Below are positions 15,902 through 24,307 of a stretch of DNA of 30,928 bases, one piece after another (the first letter of the stretch is position 1; the number at the start of each line of letters is the position of its first letter). The DNA is taken from contig JAPLHX010000274.1 in the NCBI GenBank assembly GCA_026389415.1, forward strand, positions 1 through 30,928, read 5' to 3'. The position numbers and the translations under genes are program-made. The notes beneath the pieces are model-generated. The model was not told the origin of the DNA. It searched no databases and saw only the letters and a program-made list of their open reading frames with translations. Origin of the DNA: Coprothermobacterota bacterium. Lineage in GTDB: Bacteria; Caldisericota; JANLFM01.

Positions 15902-16975
15902 TCAAATGATCCGCAGATCTTTCGGGAACGAAGTCAGGACTTCGTGCCCGGTTTTTGTCACTAAAACCATGTCCTCCAGGCGGATCCCGCCCCAGCCCGG
16001 AATGTAGAGTCCCGGCTCAATCGTTACCACGTGGCCTGGCTGGAGGACAGCATCACTTCGCACGGAAAGCCGCGGCTCTTCGTGCACCTGCAATCCTACA
16101 CCATGCCCCAGTCCATGACCATAGACATAGTCCCCAAACGCTCCTTTGGCCAGGATTTCCCGTACCTTCCGGTCGATGTCGGCTCCCCGGCGACCTGGCG
16201 CGATCATCTCCAGACCGGCAAGCTGTGCTTCCAACAAAGCTTGGTGTACTGCCCGCTGTTTGGCCGTCGGCTTCCGCAGCACGAAGCACCGGGTGAGGTC
16301 TGAAATATAGTGGTCCCGCAAGGCTCCCCAATCAAACAACACGATTTCGCCCGATGCAACCTGCTTGTTGGATGCGGTTCCGTGCGGAAGGGCACTGCGA
16401 AGTCCTGAAGCCACGATCGTGTCAAAACCAGCACGTTGTGCCCAGGCGTCATGCATACATTGTTCCAGGTAATAGGCAATCTCCTCTTCTTTTTTCTTCA
16501 CCAAGCCCGCTTGCAAGGTCTTCTCCAATCCCACTTCTGCTGCCTTGATAGCCCGCCGTATCGCTTGGATCTCACCAACCTCCTTTACCGCCCGTAATTC
16601 CTCCACCATACCGGCGACAGGTACGAATAGATTCTGCGGCGATTGGCGCTCCATTTCCTTGAAATCCGCATAGGAAACAAGCTGGCTCTCGAAACCGATA
16701 AACCGTGCCTTCAGTTCTTGCCATTGCTTGGCCAGGTCGGTATGAAACCGTTCGAATTGCACAACTTCCCACTGCGGACTTTCCAATTTGGCTTGCTCGC
16801 TAAATCGCGAATCGACGAAGAGGATTGTTCGATCGGCAGTGACTAGCAGGGTTCCGGAATCACCGGTGAAGCCTGTCAGGTAGTACCGGTTTTCCCACCC
16901 GGAAACAAGGAATGCATCCAGCTTGTTCTGGGATAGTTTCCGGCGCAGATTCGGTAAACGACGAGCTCCGTCCAT
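15902..16975 (-). CDS. Xaa-Pro aminopeptidase (M24 family)
   Basis: Predicted 357 residues. This is a pita-bread metallopeptidase that removes an N-terminal residue preceding proline. Metal ligands are visible: two aspartates in LFDWGALRDHYISDLTR, a histidine in GHGLGHGVGLQVHEEP, and two glutamates in TIEPGLYIPGWGG and IRLEDM. The N-terminal creatinase-like domain (about 1-125) includes YYLTGFTGDSGTLLVT. The frame is open up to 17164, but ATG at 16975 has a good site AAAGGAG 8 bases upstream, and the upstream part overlaps yebC and its promoter. It is the first gene of the minus-strand block. Confidence 0.94.
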   Translation of the reverse strand: MDGARRLPNLRRKLSQNKLDAFLVSGWENRYYLTGFTGDSGTLLVTADRTILFVDSRFSEQAKLESPQWEVVQFERFHTDLAKQWQELKARFIGFESQLVSYADFKEMERQSPQNLFVPVAGMVEELRAVKEVGEIQAIRRAIKAAEVGLEKTLQAGLVKKKEEEIAYYLEQCMHDAWAQRAGFDTIVASGLRSALPHGTASNKQVASGEIVLFDWGALRDHYISDLTRCFVLRKPTAKQRAVHQALLEAQLAGLEMIAPGRRGADIDRKVREILAKGAFGDYVYGHGLGHGVGLQVHEEPRLSVRSDAVLQPGHVVTIEPGLYIPGWGGIRLEDMVLVTKTGHEVLTSFPKDLRII

Positions 16976-16991
16976 GCAGGTTCTCCTTTGC

Positions 16992-17021
16992 TTGCCCTTG
17001 ATCGACTTGGGGCGATACAAT
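16992..17021 (+). promoter_or_regulatory. Candidate promoter of the yebC-ruv operon
   Basis: TTGCCC (16992..16997, 4 of 6) and TACAAT (17016..17021, 5 of 6) are spaced by 18 bases on the plus strand. The predicted start is near 17028, and a ribosome binding site GAGGTGAAGG sits immediately before ATG 17051. Confidence 0.45.
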
Positions 17022-17048
17022 TCTAGGAGAATCATCCGCCGAGGTGAA
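17020..17048 (-). promoter_or_regulatory. Candidate promoter of the peptidase-efp operon
   Basis: On the minus strand TTCACC (17048..17043, 4 of 6) and TAGAAT (17025..17020, 5 of 6) are spaced by 17 bases. The -10 overlaps the -10 of the divergent yebC promoter by two bases, so the two promoters would compete for polymerase. The predicted start lies about 40 bases before the ATG at 16975. Confidence 0.45.
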
Positions 17049-17050
17049 GG

Positions 17051-17800
17051 ATGTCCGGTCATTCGAAATGGCACAACATCAAAACAAAAAAGAACGCCAC
17101 TGACGCCTCCAGAGGTAAGATCTTCACGAAGGTGCTGCGGGAGATCACCACTGCTGTGCGCCAAGGTGGCCCAAATCCTGATTCCAATGTCAGGTTACGG
17201 GTAGCAGTGGACAAGGCGCGGGAAAACAACGTGCCTCAAGACACGTTGAAACGGGCCATCCAAAAAGGCACGGGTGAGCTTCCAGGCCACATCTTCGAAG
17301 AGATCACCTACGAAGGATACGGCCCCAAAGGGGTTGCCGTGATGGTGGAAGTGTCCACGGACAATCGGAATCGAACGTCCGCCAATATCCGTCATCTTTT
17401 CTCCAGCCATGGTGGCAATTTAGGGGAGAACGGCTGCGTAAACTGGTTGTTTCAAAACAAGGGGATCGTTCTGCTTGCAAAGGAAAAGGGCAAAGAAGAC
17501 GACTACATGATGGCCGCCATTGACGCGGGAGCAGAGGATTTTCGCGAGGAAATGGACTATTACGAGGTCACCGTAGAACCGGAATCCCTAATCAAAGTGA
17601 AACAAGCCCTAACTGCTGCCGGCGCTAAGATCCAATCGGCAGACATCACGATGGTCCCCAATACATTCGTCACTCTGACTGGCGATGATGTCAGAAAAGT
17701 GCTCTCCTTAACCGATGAACTGGAAGAGCAGGACGAAGTGATCCACGTCTTTTCCAACTTCGACATCTCGGACGAAGAACTGCAGCGACTCTCTGGCTGA
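17051..17800 (+). CDS. YebC/PmpR family protein
   Basis: Predicted 249 residues. The start MSGHSKWHNIKTKKNATDAS and the block NVRLRVAVDKARENNVPQDT are diagnostic of the YebC/PmpR/TACO1 family. Members have been described as DNA-binding regulators and more recently as translation factors acting with ribosomes stalled at difficult sequences. The middle part has FEEITYEGYGPKGVAVMVEV and the C-terminal part includes TITMVP-like and DEQDEV-like blocks. It is the first gene of the plus-strand unit; placing yebC before ruvC is a common bacterial arrangement. The start has a good ribosome binding site. Confidence 0.96.
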   Translation: MSGHSKWHNIKTKKNATDASRGKIFTKVLREITTAVRQGGPNPDSNVRLRVAVDKARENNVPQDTLKRAIQKGTGELPGHIFEEITYEGYGPKGVAVMVEVSTDNRNRTSANIRHLFSSHGGNLGENGCVNWLFQNKGIVLLAKEKGKEDDYMMAAIDAGAEDFREEMDYYEVTVEPESLIKVKQALTAAGAKIQSADITMVPNTFVTLTGDDVRKVLSLTDELEEQDEVIHVFSNFDISDEELQRLSG

Positions 17801-18320
17801 TTCTTCCGCTCCTGCAGTCCAACGAATCCTTGGCCTCGACCCCGGCACAGCGTCGCTTGGTTTCGCGATCTTGGACAATACCGGCAGCTCGTGGCAGGCC
17901 GTGGTCTTTGATTGCTTGCACACCACCAAGGACCAACCGATGCCAGAGCGCGTGTTGGATTTGTATCAAGCGCTACGCCGGATCGTGCGGAAGTATCGGC
18001 CGGATGCAATTGCTTGTGAGCAACTTTTTTTCAACAAGAATGTTCGCACCGCTCTTTCCGTGGGGGCGATCATCGGAGTGATCACCCTTTTGTCCGCCCA
18101 AGAAAGGATTCCTTTGTTCACATATACACCATTGCAGGTGAAAATGGCGATCGTCGGCTACGGTCGGGCAACCAAAACACAAGTGCAGAAAAGCCTGACC
18201 CTGTTGCTTACCCTTGCGGAGGATCCTCGTCAAGATGATGCCGCAGATGCTTTGGCAGTAGCTCTCTGTCACACGCATTCCTTGCATCTACGGCGGCTGT
18301 TGGAGGCTGGTAATGTTTGA
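17793..18320 (+). CDS. ruvC: Holliday junction endonuclease RuvC (non-canonical start)
   Basis: Predicted 175 residues from CTG at 17793. RuvC cuts Holliday junctions in complex with RuvAB. All four catalytic acids are visible: D16 in GLDPGTASLGFAI, E76 in ACEQLFF, and D149 and D152 in QDDAADALAVAL. The frame is open from 17742 but holds no ATG, GTG or TTG before TTG 17871, which lies beyond the first catalytic aspartate. I chose CTG 17793 because CTGGCTGA overlaps the yebC stop by 8 bases, just as ruvA overlaps ruvC by 8 bases. No clear ribosome binding site precedes it, so reinitiation after yebC is likely. The gene identity is firm, the start uncertain. Confidence 0.9.
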   Translation: MADSSAPAVQRILGLDPGTASLGFAILDNTGSSWQAVVFDCLHTTKDQPMPERVLDLYQALRRIVRKYRPDAIACEQLFFNKNVRTALSVGAIIGVITLLSAQERIPLFTYTPLQVKMAIVGYGRATKTQVQKSLTLLLTLAEDPRQDDAADALAVALCHTHSLHLRRLLEAGNV

Positions 18321-18858
18321 ATGGATGCGTGGTCGGGTGATGGAACAATCCGAAGGACTCCTCATTTTCGAAGTCGGTTTTGTTGCGTTACAACTTCACT
18401 TCCTGGCACGGGCGGGCAAACTGCCAGTGGGGAGGGAAATACAGTTGTTCGTACACTTGATTGTGCGGGAAGACAACTTATCCCTGTTCGCCTTCCAGCA
18501 GCGCGAAGAACTTTACCTATTTCGGGAGCTGCTTGGCATTTCCGGTGTCGGTCCGCGGCTGGCTCAGGCAATCGTGGCCTATGTTCGTCCGCAGGACTTG
18601 CGCGAAGCGATTGAACGGAACAATCCCACTGCTTTGATGGGCGTACCAGGTGTGGGAAAGAAAACGGCCAGCAAGATCGTCTTCTCCCTGCAGGGTAAAA
18701 CTCTGATCCTTCCCAGCGAACAATGGCCGGAGGCATTGCAAGCGCTGCTCGCCTTGGGTTTTTCTGAGAAAGAAGCCCGGGAGCGTCTGGCCAAAATCAA
18801 CCTGAGTGATCCCGGTATCACCTCAGAAGATGTGATTCGGATGGCACTAAAAGGGTGA
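18313..18858 (+). CDS. ruvA: Holliday junction DNA helicase subunit RuvA
   Basis: Predicted 181 residues, slightly short of the usual 190-205. RuvA binds the four-way junction and loads RuvB. The N-terminal OB-fold domain (about 1-65) is followed by two helix-hairpin-helix motifs, LLGISGVGPRLAQAIV and LMGVPGVGKKTASKIV, and by a C-terminal three-helix domain that contacts RuvB, with QALLALGFSEKEARERL. ATG at 18313 overlaps the ruvC stop by 8 bases (ATGTTTGA). Confidence 0.96.
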   Translation: MFEWMRGRVMEQSEGLLIFEVGFVALQLHFLARAGKLPVGREIQLFVHLIVREDNLSLFAFQQREELYLFRELLGISGVGPRLAQAIVAYVRPQDLREAIERNNPTALMGVPGVGKKTASKIVFSLQGKTLILPSEQWPEALQALLALGFSEKEARERLAKINLSDPGITSEDVIRMALKG

Positions 18859-19856
18859 GCAAGACTATCAAGCAACTGATAAAGGAGAAAGAGGACCAAA
18901 AGCTTCGACCACAGCTCCTGCAGGAATACATCGGTCAGTCTGAAGTGAAGGAGTCTTTAAAGATCGCAATCGAAGCCGCGCGGATTCGAGGGAAGCCGAT
19001 TGACCATATCCTGATTTATGGCCCCCCCGGTATGGGCAAGACCACCATTGCTTCGATAGTCGCCAATGAGATGCAGCGGAAGCTGTGGCGAACCAGCGGG
19101 CCAGCCCTTACCTCTCCACGGGATCTGGCAACGGTCGTTGCCACTCTGGAAACCGGCGACGTGCTTTTCATCGATGAGATTCACCGCCTAAGTCCGACGG
19201 CGGAAGAGTTGTTGTATCCAGTGATGGAGGATTTTCATCTGCACATCACCCTCGGTAAAGGATTGTCCGCCCAGGTTAAGGAAATCCCCCTACAAACGTT
19301 CACTTTGGTTGGAGCAACGACCCGGGCCGGTCTCCTGACCAGCCCCCTGCGTGATCGGTTTGGCCTGGTCTTTCGTTTGGGGCATTATAGTGCAACGGAA
19401 ATCGTGCAGATCCTGGAACGGTCCGCCAGGATTTACGGCGTGCAGATCGATTCCGACTGTGCTCGAGCCATTGCCACTCGTTCCCGCTATACGCCACGGA
19501 TCGCGAATCGTCTTCTCAAACGAACGATTGATTATGCCCTGGCCCGCAACAAGGGCTTACTGAATCGTGCGGTTGTGGAAGAAACCTTTCAGTTGATGAA
19601 AATCGATACCCTGGGTTTGGATGAGATGGATCGCAAGCTGCTGCTGGCTTTGGCGGAAAAATACGGCGGCGGTCCCCTGGGCATTGAGAGCATGTGTGCC
19701 ATTCTGGGGGAAGACCGCGACACCGTGGAGGACGTCTACGAACCGTACCTGATTCAATCCGGCTTGCTGGATCGGACACCACGCGGTCGCATGCTAACCG
19801 AAAAGGCCAAGCGCCACCTGAAGATGGACAAGGGGTTGAATCTGTTTGCGCAATAG
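18855..19856 (+). CDS. ruvB: Holliday junction branch-migration ATPase RuvB
   Basis: Predicted 333 residues. This AAA+ motor drives branch migration. Walker A is YGPPGMGKTT (55-64), Walker B VLFIDEIHRL follows, and sensor and arginine-finger region LVGATTRAGLLTSPLRDRFG is present. A C-terminal winged-helix domain has GGGPLGIESMCAILGEDRDT and YLIQSGLLDRTPRGR. The GTG start overlaps the ruvA stop as GTGA. Confidence 0.97.
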   Translation: MSKTIKQLIKEKEDQKLRPQLLQEYIGQSEVKESLKIAIEAARIRGKPIDHILIYGPPGMGKTTIASIVANEMQRKLWRTSGPALTSPRDLATVVATLETGDVLFIDEIHRLSPTAEELLYPVMEDFHLHITLGKGLSAQVKEIPLQTFTLVGATTRAGLLTSPLRDRFGLVFRLGHYSATEIVQILERSARIYGVQIDSDCARAIATRSRYTPRIANRLLKRTIDYALARNKGLLNRAVVEETFQLMKIDTLGLDEMDRKLLLALAEKYGGGPLGIESMCAILGEDRDTVEDVYEPYLIQSGLLDRTPRGRMLTEKAKRHLKMDKGLNLFAQ

Positions 19857-21408
19857 TCTGATCCTGGCTTTCGTCCTTTTATTGTTGTGGCCATCGGGAT
19901 TGAATGCGGTCAGTGCGGCTCCAGAGATCCGCGTGCTGCTTTCGTCCAATCCTGCCGAATCTGTCATCTCCTGCGAGGCTTCCTTCGAGTTAATGTTTCC
20001 CCAGATCCAAACAACACTTCCGTTTGTGGCTGGCGAGACTTTGATGCTTTCTGCCTCGGGTAGGTTGACCTGGGTGATCCTTGCCGCTGGACCCCTTGCC
20101 GCGCTGGAACCACTGGTACCTGCACATGAGGTTCTATGGGCAACGCTGGGCCCTCCCAGCTTGGGGCAATTTGCGGGTCAAATGGCCCTGGCGATTGGCC
20201 CATTTGCCAACATGGATTCGGCTGTCACAGCCGCCAACCAGGCGCAAGCTGTTTTTCCGACAATCCAGATCCACTCCGGTTACTCCATCTCCCTGATCAC
20301 CAATCGACCCTACGATCTGGCTTGGAGTGGAACTTCTGCCGGTTCAGCCCTTGTATTGACATCAGCGACCCCTCTTTCCGCGACCCAGAAGCGTTACCGC
20401 GGTTCCCTGGAACTGTTCTGGAAAGACAATAACGGCAGCCTGGAACTCCGGATGGTGAATCGGCTGGATCTGGAGAGTTATCTTTACGGGGTCGTTCCCT
20501 CAGAAATGACTCACGATTGGTCGATGGAAGCCCTGAAAGCACAGTCGGTAGCAGCTCGTTCCTTCGCCATGTCCAAGATGGGGCGCAACCAGTGGGTCAC
20601 GGAGGGTTTCGATGTCACTGCTACGGTCTCCGATCAAGTCTACAAAGGATACGACGGTGAGTACCCGGAGACCAATAGGGCCGTGGACCTTACCAGGGGG
20701 CAAGTATTGACGTTCGGCGGCAATATTGCCGGCACTCCATTTCATTCCTGTTCGGGTGGTTTTACGGAGAACAACGAAAACGTATGGTCCGGGCCGGCTT
20801 TGCCATACCTGCGTGGGGTACCCAGCCCGGGCGAGGAGGGCTCCAAGTACATCACCTGGACGGCGACCGTTGCCACTACCGAGTTCATTATCAAAACCGA
20901 AGAGAAAAAAGGGGTAATCCTAGGTGAATTGGTCGGATTGCAAGTAGTGGAGCAGGGGGTTTCCGGTCGCATCAAAACTTTAGCCGTGGAAGGTTCACTG
21001 GGCAGCACTACCCTCACGGGAGAACAACTGCGGCTCGTAGCGAACCTTCGTTCCAGCCTGGCAACCATCGATAACCTGATCTCTTTTCCCAACCAGTTGG
21101 TTTTGCTTTCCTCGCAAGGAACGACAACTGTGTCGCCGGAATCGGCGATTCTGTTGCTTTCCAGCCTTGGTTTGGCTCCCCTACCCGCTTCAGCGGTTGC
21201 AGTCACATCCGCCGGATTGATGCCCTTGTCCTTAGCCATCGCCACAACACAGAACATCGGAGCCACGATATCATTTAGCGGTCACGGATGGGGACATGGC
21301 GTGGGTATGCCGCAATGGGGCGCCAAAGCCCAAGCCCAAGAGGGGAAAACCTACGATCAAATCCTTTTGTATTACTACACCGGTGTCTCGCTTGAAACCA
21401 AGTACTGA
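19846..21408 (+). CDS. SpoIID/LytB domain protein
   Basis: Predicted 520 residues, secreted or anchored: an N-terminal hydrophobic signal (about 5-22, ending in an AxA-like VSAA) follows TTG 19846, which overlaps ruvB by 11 bases. The SpoIID domain has LDLESYLYGVVPSEM, where the glutamate matches the catalytic residue of the SpoIID transglycosylase, then EALKAQSVAARSFAM, and ends with GHGWGHGVGMPQWGAKAQA. Compared with sporulation SpoIID (about 340 residues) it has a long N-terminal part (about 25-190) and an insertion of roughly 70 residues before the GHGWGHG block. A ruvB-spoIID-queA order occurs in other thermophilic or anaerobic Firmicutes. A peptidoglycan role is inferred; a sporulation role is not proved. 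Confidence 0.9.
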   Translation: MRNSLILAFVLLLLWPSGLNAVSAAPEIRVLLSSNPAESVISCEASFELMFPQIQTTLPFVAGETLMLSASGRLTWVILAAGPLAALEPLVPAHEVLWATLGPPSLGQFAGQMALAIGPFANMDSAVTAANQAQAVFPTIQIHSGYSISLITNRPYDLAWSGTSAGSALVLTSATPLSATQKRYRGSLELFWKDNNGSLELRMVNRLDLESYLYGVVPSEMTHDWSMEALKAQSVAARSFAMSKMGRNQWVTEGFDVTATVSDQVYKGYDGEYPETNRAVDLTRGQVLTFGGNIAGTPFHSCSGGFTENNENVWSGPALPYLRGVPSPGEEGSKYITWTATVATTEFIIKTEEKKGVILGELVGLQVVEQGVSGRIKTLAVEGSLGSTTLTGEQLRLVANLRSSLATIDNLISFPNQLVLLSSQGTTTVSPESAILLLSSLGLAPLPASAVAVTSAGLMPLSLAIATTQNIGATISFSGHGWGHGVGMPQWGAKAQAQEGKTYDQILLYYYTGVSLETKY

Positions 21409-22427
21409 TGACCAAGGTCACCGATTACGATTACCATCTGCCCCCTGAATTGATCGCCCAACATCCGACGGATCCACGCGATAGTGCCCGCTTGCTGGTG
21501 CTCGATCGGAAAACCCACACCTTGGGGCACGATACTTTCTTTCACCTCGACGGGTATTTGAAGGCAGGGGACCTTCTGATCGTCAACAACACGAAAGTGA
21601 TCGCTGCCCGAATTTTCGGAAAGCTGGCCGGTGGCGGCAAAGGCGAAGTGTTTCTGCTGCGCCCGTTGGACGGTGATTTATTGACTTGGGAAGCGTTGGT
21701 TCGCCCGGGTCGCAAGCTCCAACCAACCAGTACGCTCGCCTTGGGAGACAACCAGATCGAGATCCTGGAGCGAACTGCATTCGGCGGACGGTTGGTTCGG
21801 TTTCGTTTCTTTGATTGGGAAATGCTGGATAAAACCGGCGAAATCCCTTTACCACCTTACATCAAGAGTCCCTTGCGGCAACCGTCGGACTACCAGACCA
21901 TCTTTGCCAAACAACGGGGTGCAGTGGCTGCCCCTACCGCTGGATTGCACTTCACACCGGAGGTGATCAAAAGGATTGTGGCTAAGGGTGTTTCCCTGGC
22001 TGAAATTACCCTGCATGCCGGCCTGGGAACATTCCGGCCGATCCGAACGGAAGAGATCGAGGATCATCGGATGCACGAAGAAGCGTACTCTATCCCGCCG
22101 GAAACCGCCGAAGCGATTCGAGCAGTTAAGGGTCGGGGGGGAAGAGTATTTGCCTGTGGCACCACCGTGGTTCGGGCGTTGGAGAGCGCGGCCAGGGGTT
22201 CCGGTGCAGTATGCCCCTCAGCCGGGATGACCGATTTATTCATCCGTCCCGGCTTTTCCTGGCAGGTATGTGACGCCATCATTACGAATTTCCATCTACC
22301 CAAATCGACATTGCTCCTGCTGGTGTCGGCGTTTGCTTCTCATGATTTCATCCTGCAAGCTTACAGAGTGGCCGTGGAAGAACGCTACCGATTCTTTTCT
22401 TTTGGCGATGCTATGCTGATTCTCTAG
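21408..22427 (+). CDS. queA: S-adenosylmethionine:tRNA ribosyltransferase-isomerase QueA
   Basis: Predicted 339 residues. QueA transfers the ribosyl part of S-adenosylmethionine to preQ1 at tRNA position 34, making epoxyqueuosine. The start YDYHLPPELIAQHPTDPRDS, LIVNNTKVIAARIFG, the AAPTAGLHFTPE motif, and the late LHAGLGTFRPI and TNFHLPKSTLLLLVSAFA blocks are all typical. ATG at 21408 shares one base with the upstream stop (TGATG). Confidence 0.97.
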   Translation: MTKVTDYDYHLPPELIAQHPTDPRDSARLLVLDRKTHTLGHDTFFHLDGYLKAGDLLIVNNTKVIAARIFGKLAGGGKGEVFLLRPLDGDLLTWEALVRPGRKLQPTSTLALGDNQIEILERTAFGGRLVRFRFFDWEMLDKTGEIPLPPYIKSPLRQPSDYQTIFAKQRGAVAAPTAGLHFTPEVIKRIVAKGVSLAEITLHAGLGTFRPIRTEEIEDHRMHEEAYSIPPETAEAIRAVKGRGGRVFACGTTVVRALESAARGSGAVCPSAGMTDLFIRPGFSWQVCDAIITNFHLPKSTLLLLVSAFASHDFILQAYRVAVEERYRFFSFGDAMLIL

Positions 22428-22435
22428 GTAAAACG

Positions 22436-23602
22436 ATGAAAACCGGACAAACCAAAGACGATTCAGAACGATTTTTCCGGGTGAAGCACCGGGATGCGCA
22501 ATGCAGCGCCCGCCTGGGTGCATTGCATACGGAGCACGGTGATGCTCCCACGCCTGCGTTCATGCCAGTGGGTACGCAAGGCACAGTAAAAGCAATGACA
22601 CCAGAGGAAGTGGCGGAAATCGGTGCGGCAATCATCCTCTGCAATACGTATCACCTCTACCTTAGACCGGGAGCGGAACTCATTCGGAAGGCAGGCGGAT
22701 TGCATCGCTTCATGCATTGGAACGGCACGATCCTTACCGATTCCGGCGGTTTTCAGGTGCATTCGCTTAGCCATTTGAAGAAAGTCACGGAAGAAGGGGT
22801 CTTGTTTCGTTCTCACATCGACGGATCGCTGCATCTGTTTACGCCGGAAATCAGTATCAAGGTTCAGGAGGAGCTCGGTTCGGACCTAATCATGCCATTG
22901 GATATCTGTCTTCCCTACCCGTCGCCCACCAAGCAGTTGGAATCAGCTGTTGTTCGGACCACTCGTTGGGCGGAACGGGCGCAAGAGTTTCATGCGGATA
23001 AACCAGGCTTTCTGTTTGGTATCATTCAAGGCGGCACATCGCTGGACTTGCGTAAGCAGTCGCTGGCCGAGCTCGAGCATTTGGATTTCGCAGGCTTGGC
23101 GATCGGCGGCCTCTCTGTGGGAGAAAACAAACAGGAGATGGTTGAAGTCCTGACCGGCTTCATGGCGGAAATGCCGGAGAAAAAACCGCACTACCTGATG
23201 GGAATGAGCGCTCCCTTGGCCCTGTTGGATTGCGTAGGCCTGGGAATAGACCTCTTCGACTGTGTACTGCCCACACGCCTCGGGCGCAACGGCACCGTGT
23301 ATTGTGCCCAGGGGAAAATTAACATCGACAACGCCTGCTTTCGAGAGGATTTTGGACCGATCGATTCCCGCTGCGACTGTTACGTCTGCCGGCACTACTC
23401 CCGCGCCTATCTCCGTCACCTCTTCATCGCGAAGGAAATGTTGGCAGGAAGGTTGATGTCCTATCACAATCTGCGTTTTATGGAACGATTGATGGAACAA
23501 ACGCGCCAGGCGATTTTGACGGATCGCTTTCTTGAATTCCAGCGTTCGTTTGCTACCATCTACCAAGAAAAGAGCATAAACCAAACGGAAGGGATGGGCT
23601 AG
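22436..23602 (+). CDS. tgt: tRNA-guanine transglycosylase Tgt
   Basis: Predicted 388 residues. Tgt swaps guanine 34 for preQ1 in tRNAs with GUN anticodons, the step before QueA. The active-site motif TDSGGFQVHSL (D102) and GLGIDLFDCVLPTRLGRNG (catalytic aspartate) are present, as are the zinc ligands CDCYVC (C313, C315, C318) followed by a histidine in SYHNLRF. The queA-tgt pair forms a queuosine unit here. Confidence 0.97.
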   Translation: MKTGQTKDDSERFFRVKHRDAQCSARLGALHTEHGDAPTPAFMPVGTQGTVKAMTPEEVAEIGAAIILCNTYHLYLRPGAELIRKAGGLHRFMHWNGTILTDSGGFQVHSLSHLKKVTEEGVLFRSHIDGSLHLFTPEISIKVQEELGSDLIMPLDICLPYPSPTKQLESAVVRTTRWAERAQEFHADKPGFLFGIIQGGTSLDLRKQSLAELEHLDFAGLAIGGLSVGENKQEMVEVLTGFMAEMPEKKPHYLMGMSAPLALLDCVGLGIDLFDCVLPTRLGRNGTVYCAQGKINIDNACFREDFGPIDSRCDCYVCRHYSRAYLRHLFIAKEMLAGRLMSYHNLRFMERLMEQTRQAILTDRFLEFQRSFATIYQEKSINQTEGMG

Positions 23603-23605
23603 CCA

Positions 23606-24271
23606 ATGGTTCGCTTGGAAGATGTAAAAAACAACCCAATCGTATCCAACTTCATTTTGAAAGCCGATTCTTACTTGGAAGCACTGGGCTATACCGAGCA
23701 CGGTTTCCGCCATGCCAATCTCAGCGCCAACATCGCCATGAGCATCCTACGTCACTTGAATTGGCCGGAGAAGGAGGTCGAGCTGGCAGGAATTGCCGGC
23801 TATTTGCACGACATGGGCAATCTCAGCGGGCGGGAAGGACACCCGGCAGTGGGGTCGGTCCTGGCATTCCAAATCCTGCAACCGATGGGGATGGAGATCG
23901 AAGACATCGCCAGTATCATGTCCGCCATTGGCAATCACGACGAACCTTTCGGCATCCCCGCCTCGGACATCGGGTCAGCCGTGATCCTGGCCGACAAGAC
24001 GGACATCCATCGCAGTCGCGTCCGTGTGCTGGATCCGGCCAAGTTCGACATCCACGACCGGGTCAATCACGCCGTGACCTATTCTTTCCTGCGGGTAGAA
24101 AAGGCTGAGACTGTCTCCACCCTCACCCTGGAACTCACGGTTGATACCGCCTTGAGTTCGGTGATGGACTACTTTGAGATCTCATTCGCGCGTTTGCTGA
24201 TGTGTCGGAAAGCGGCGGAATATTTGCATTGCCAATTCCATCTGGACATCAACAAAATGCGCATTTGGTAA
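23606..24271 (+). CDS. HD-domain phosphohydrolase of unknown substrate
   Basis: Predicted 221 residues. HD-superfamily metal ligands are visible at H36, H68-D69 (YLHDMGN) and a later aspartate D130 in LADKTD, with a second histidine-aspartate pair in IGNHDEP. The N-terminus has no signal or membrane segment. Similar HD genes are found between tgt or yajC and secDF in other Firmicutes, but a substrate is not established; a phosphohydrolase on nucleotides is the family expectation. ATG at 23606 lies three bases after the tgt stop with only a weak ribosome binding site. Confidence 0.85.
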   Translation: MVRLEDVKNNPIVSNFILKADSYLEALGYTEHGFRHANLSANIAMSILRHLNWPEKEVELAGIAGYLHDMGNLSGREGHPAVGSVLAFQILQPMGMEIEDIASIMSAIGNHDEPFGIPASDIGSAVILADKTDIHRSRVRVLDPAKFDIHDRVNHAVTYSFLRVEKAETVSTLTLELTVDTALSSVMDYFEISFARLLMCRKAAEYLHCQFHLDINKMRIW

Positions 24272-24307
24272 GGCTGAATCACGGATCCGGACCCAGCGCC
24301 GGTTTCC

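Noticed and set aside
16976..17164. N-terminal extension of the Xaa-Pro peptidase
   Set aside because: It would run through the promoter region and into yebC; ATG 16975 has a strong ribosome binding site and gives normal length.
22943..23713. 256-codon minus-strand open frame opposite tgt
   Set aside because: Tgt is complete with all catalytic and zinc residues on the plus strand; the opposite frame is a by-product of codon usage.
24272..24300. CCGG-CCGG hairpin after the HD gene as a terminator
   Set aside because: Stem of four pairs with an 8-base loop and an interrupted T stretch; too weak to call.
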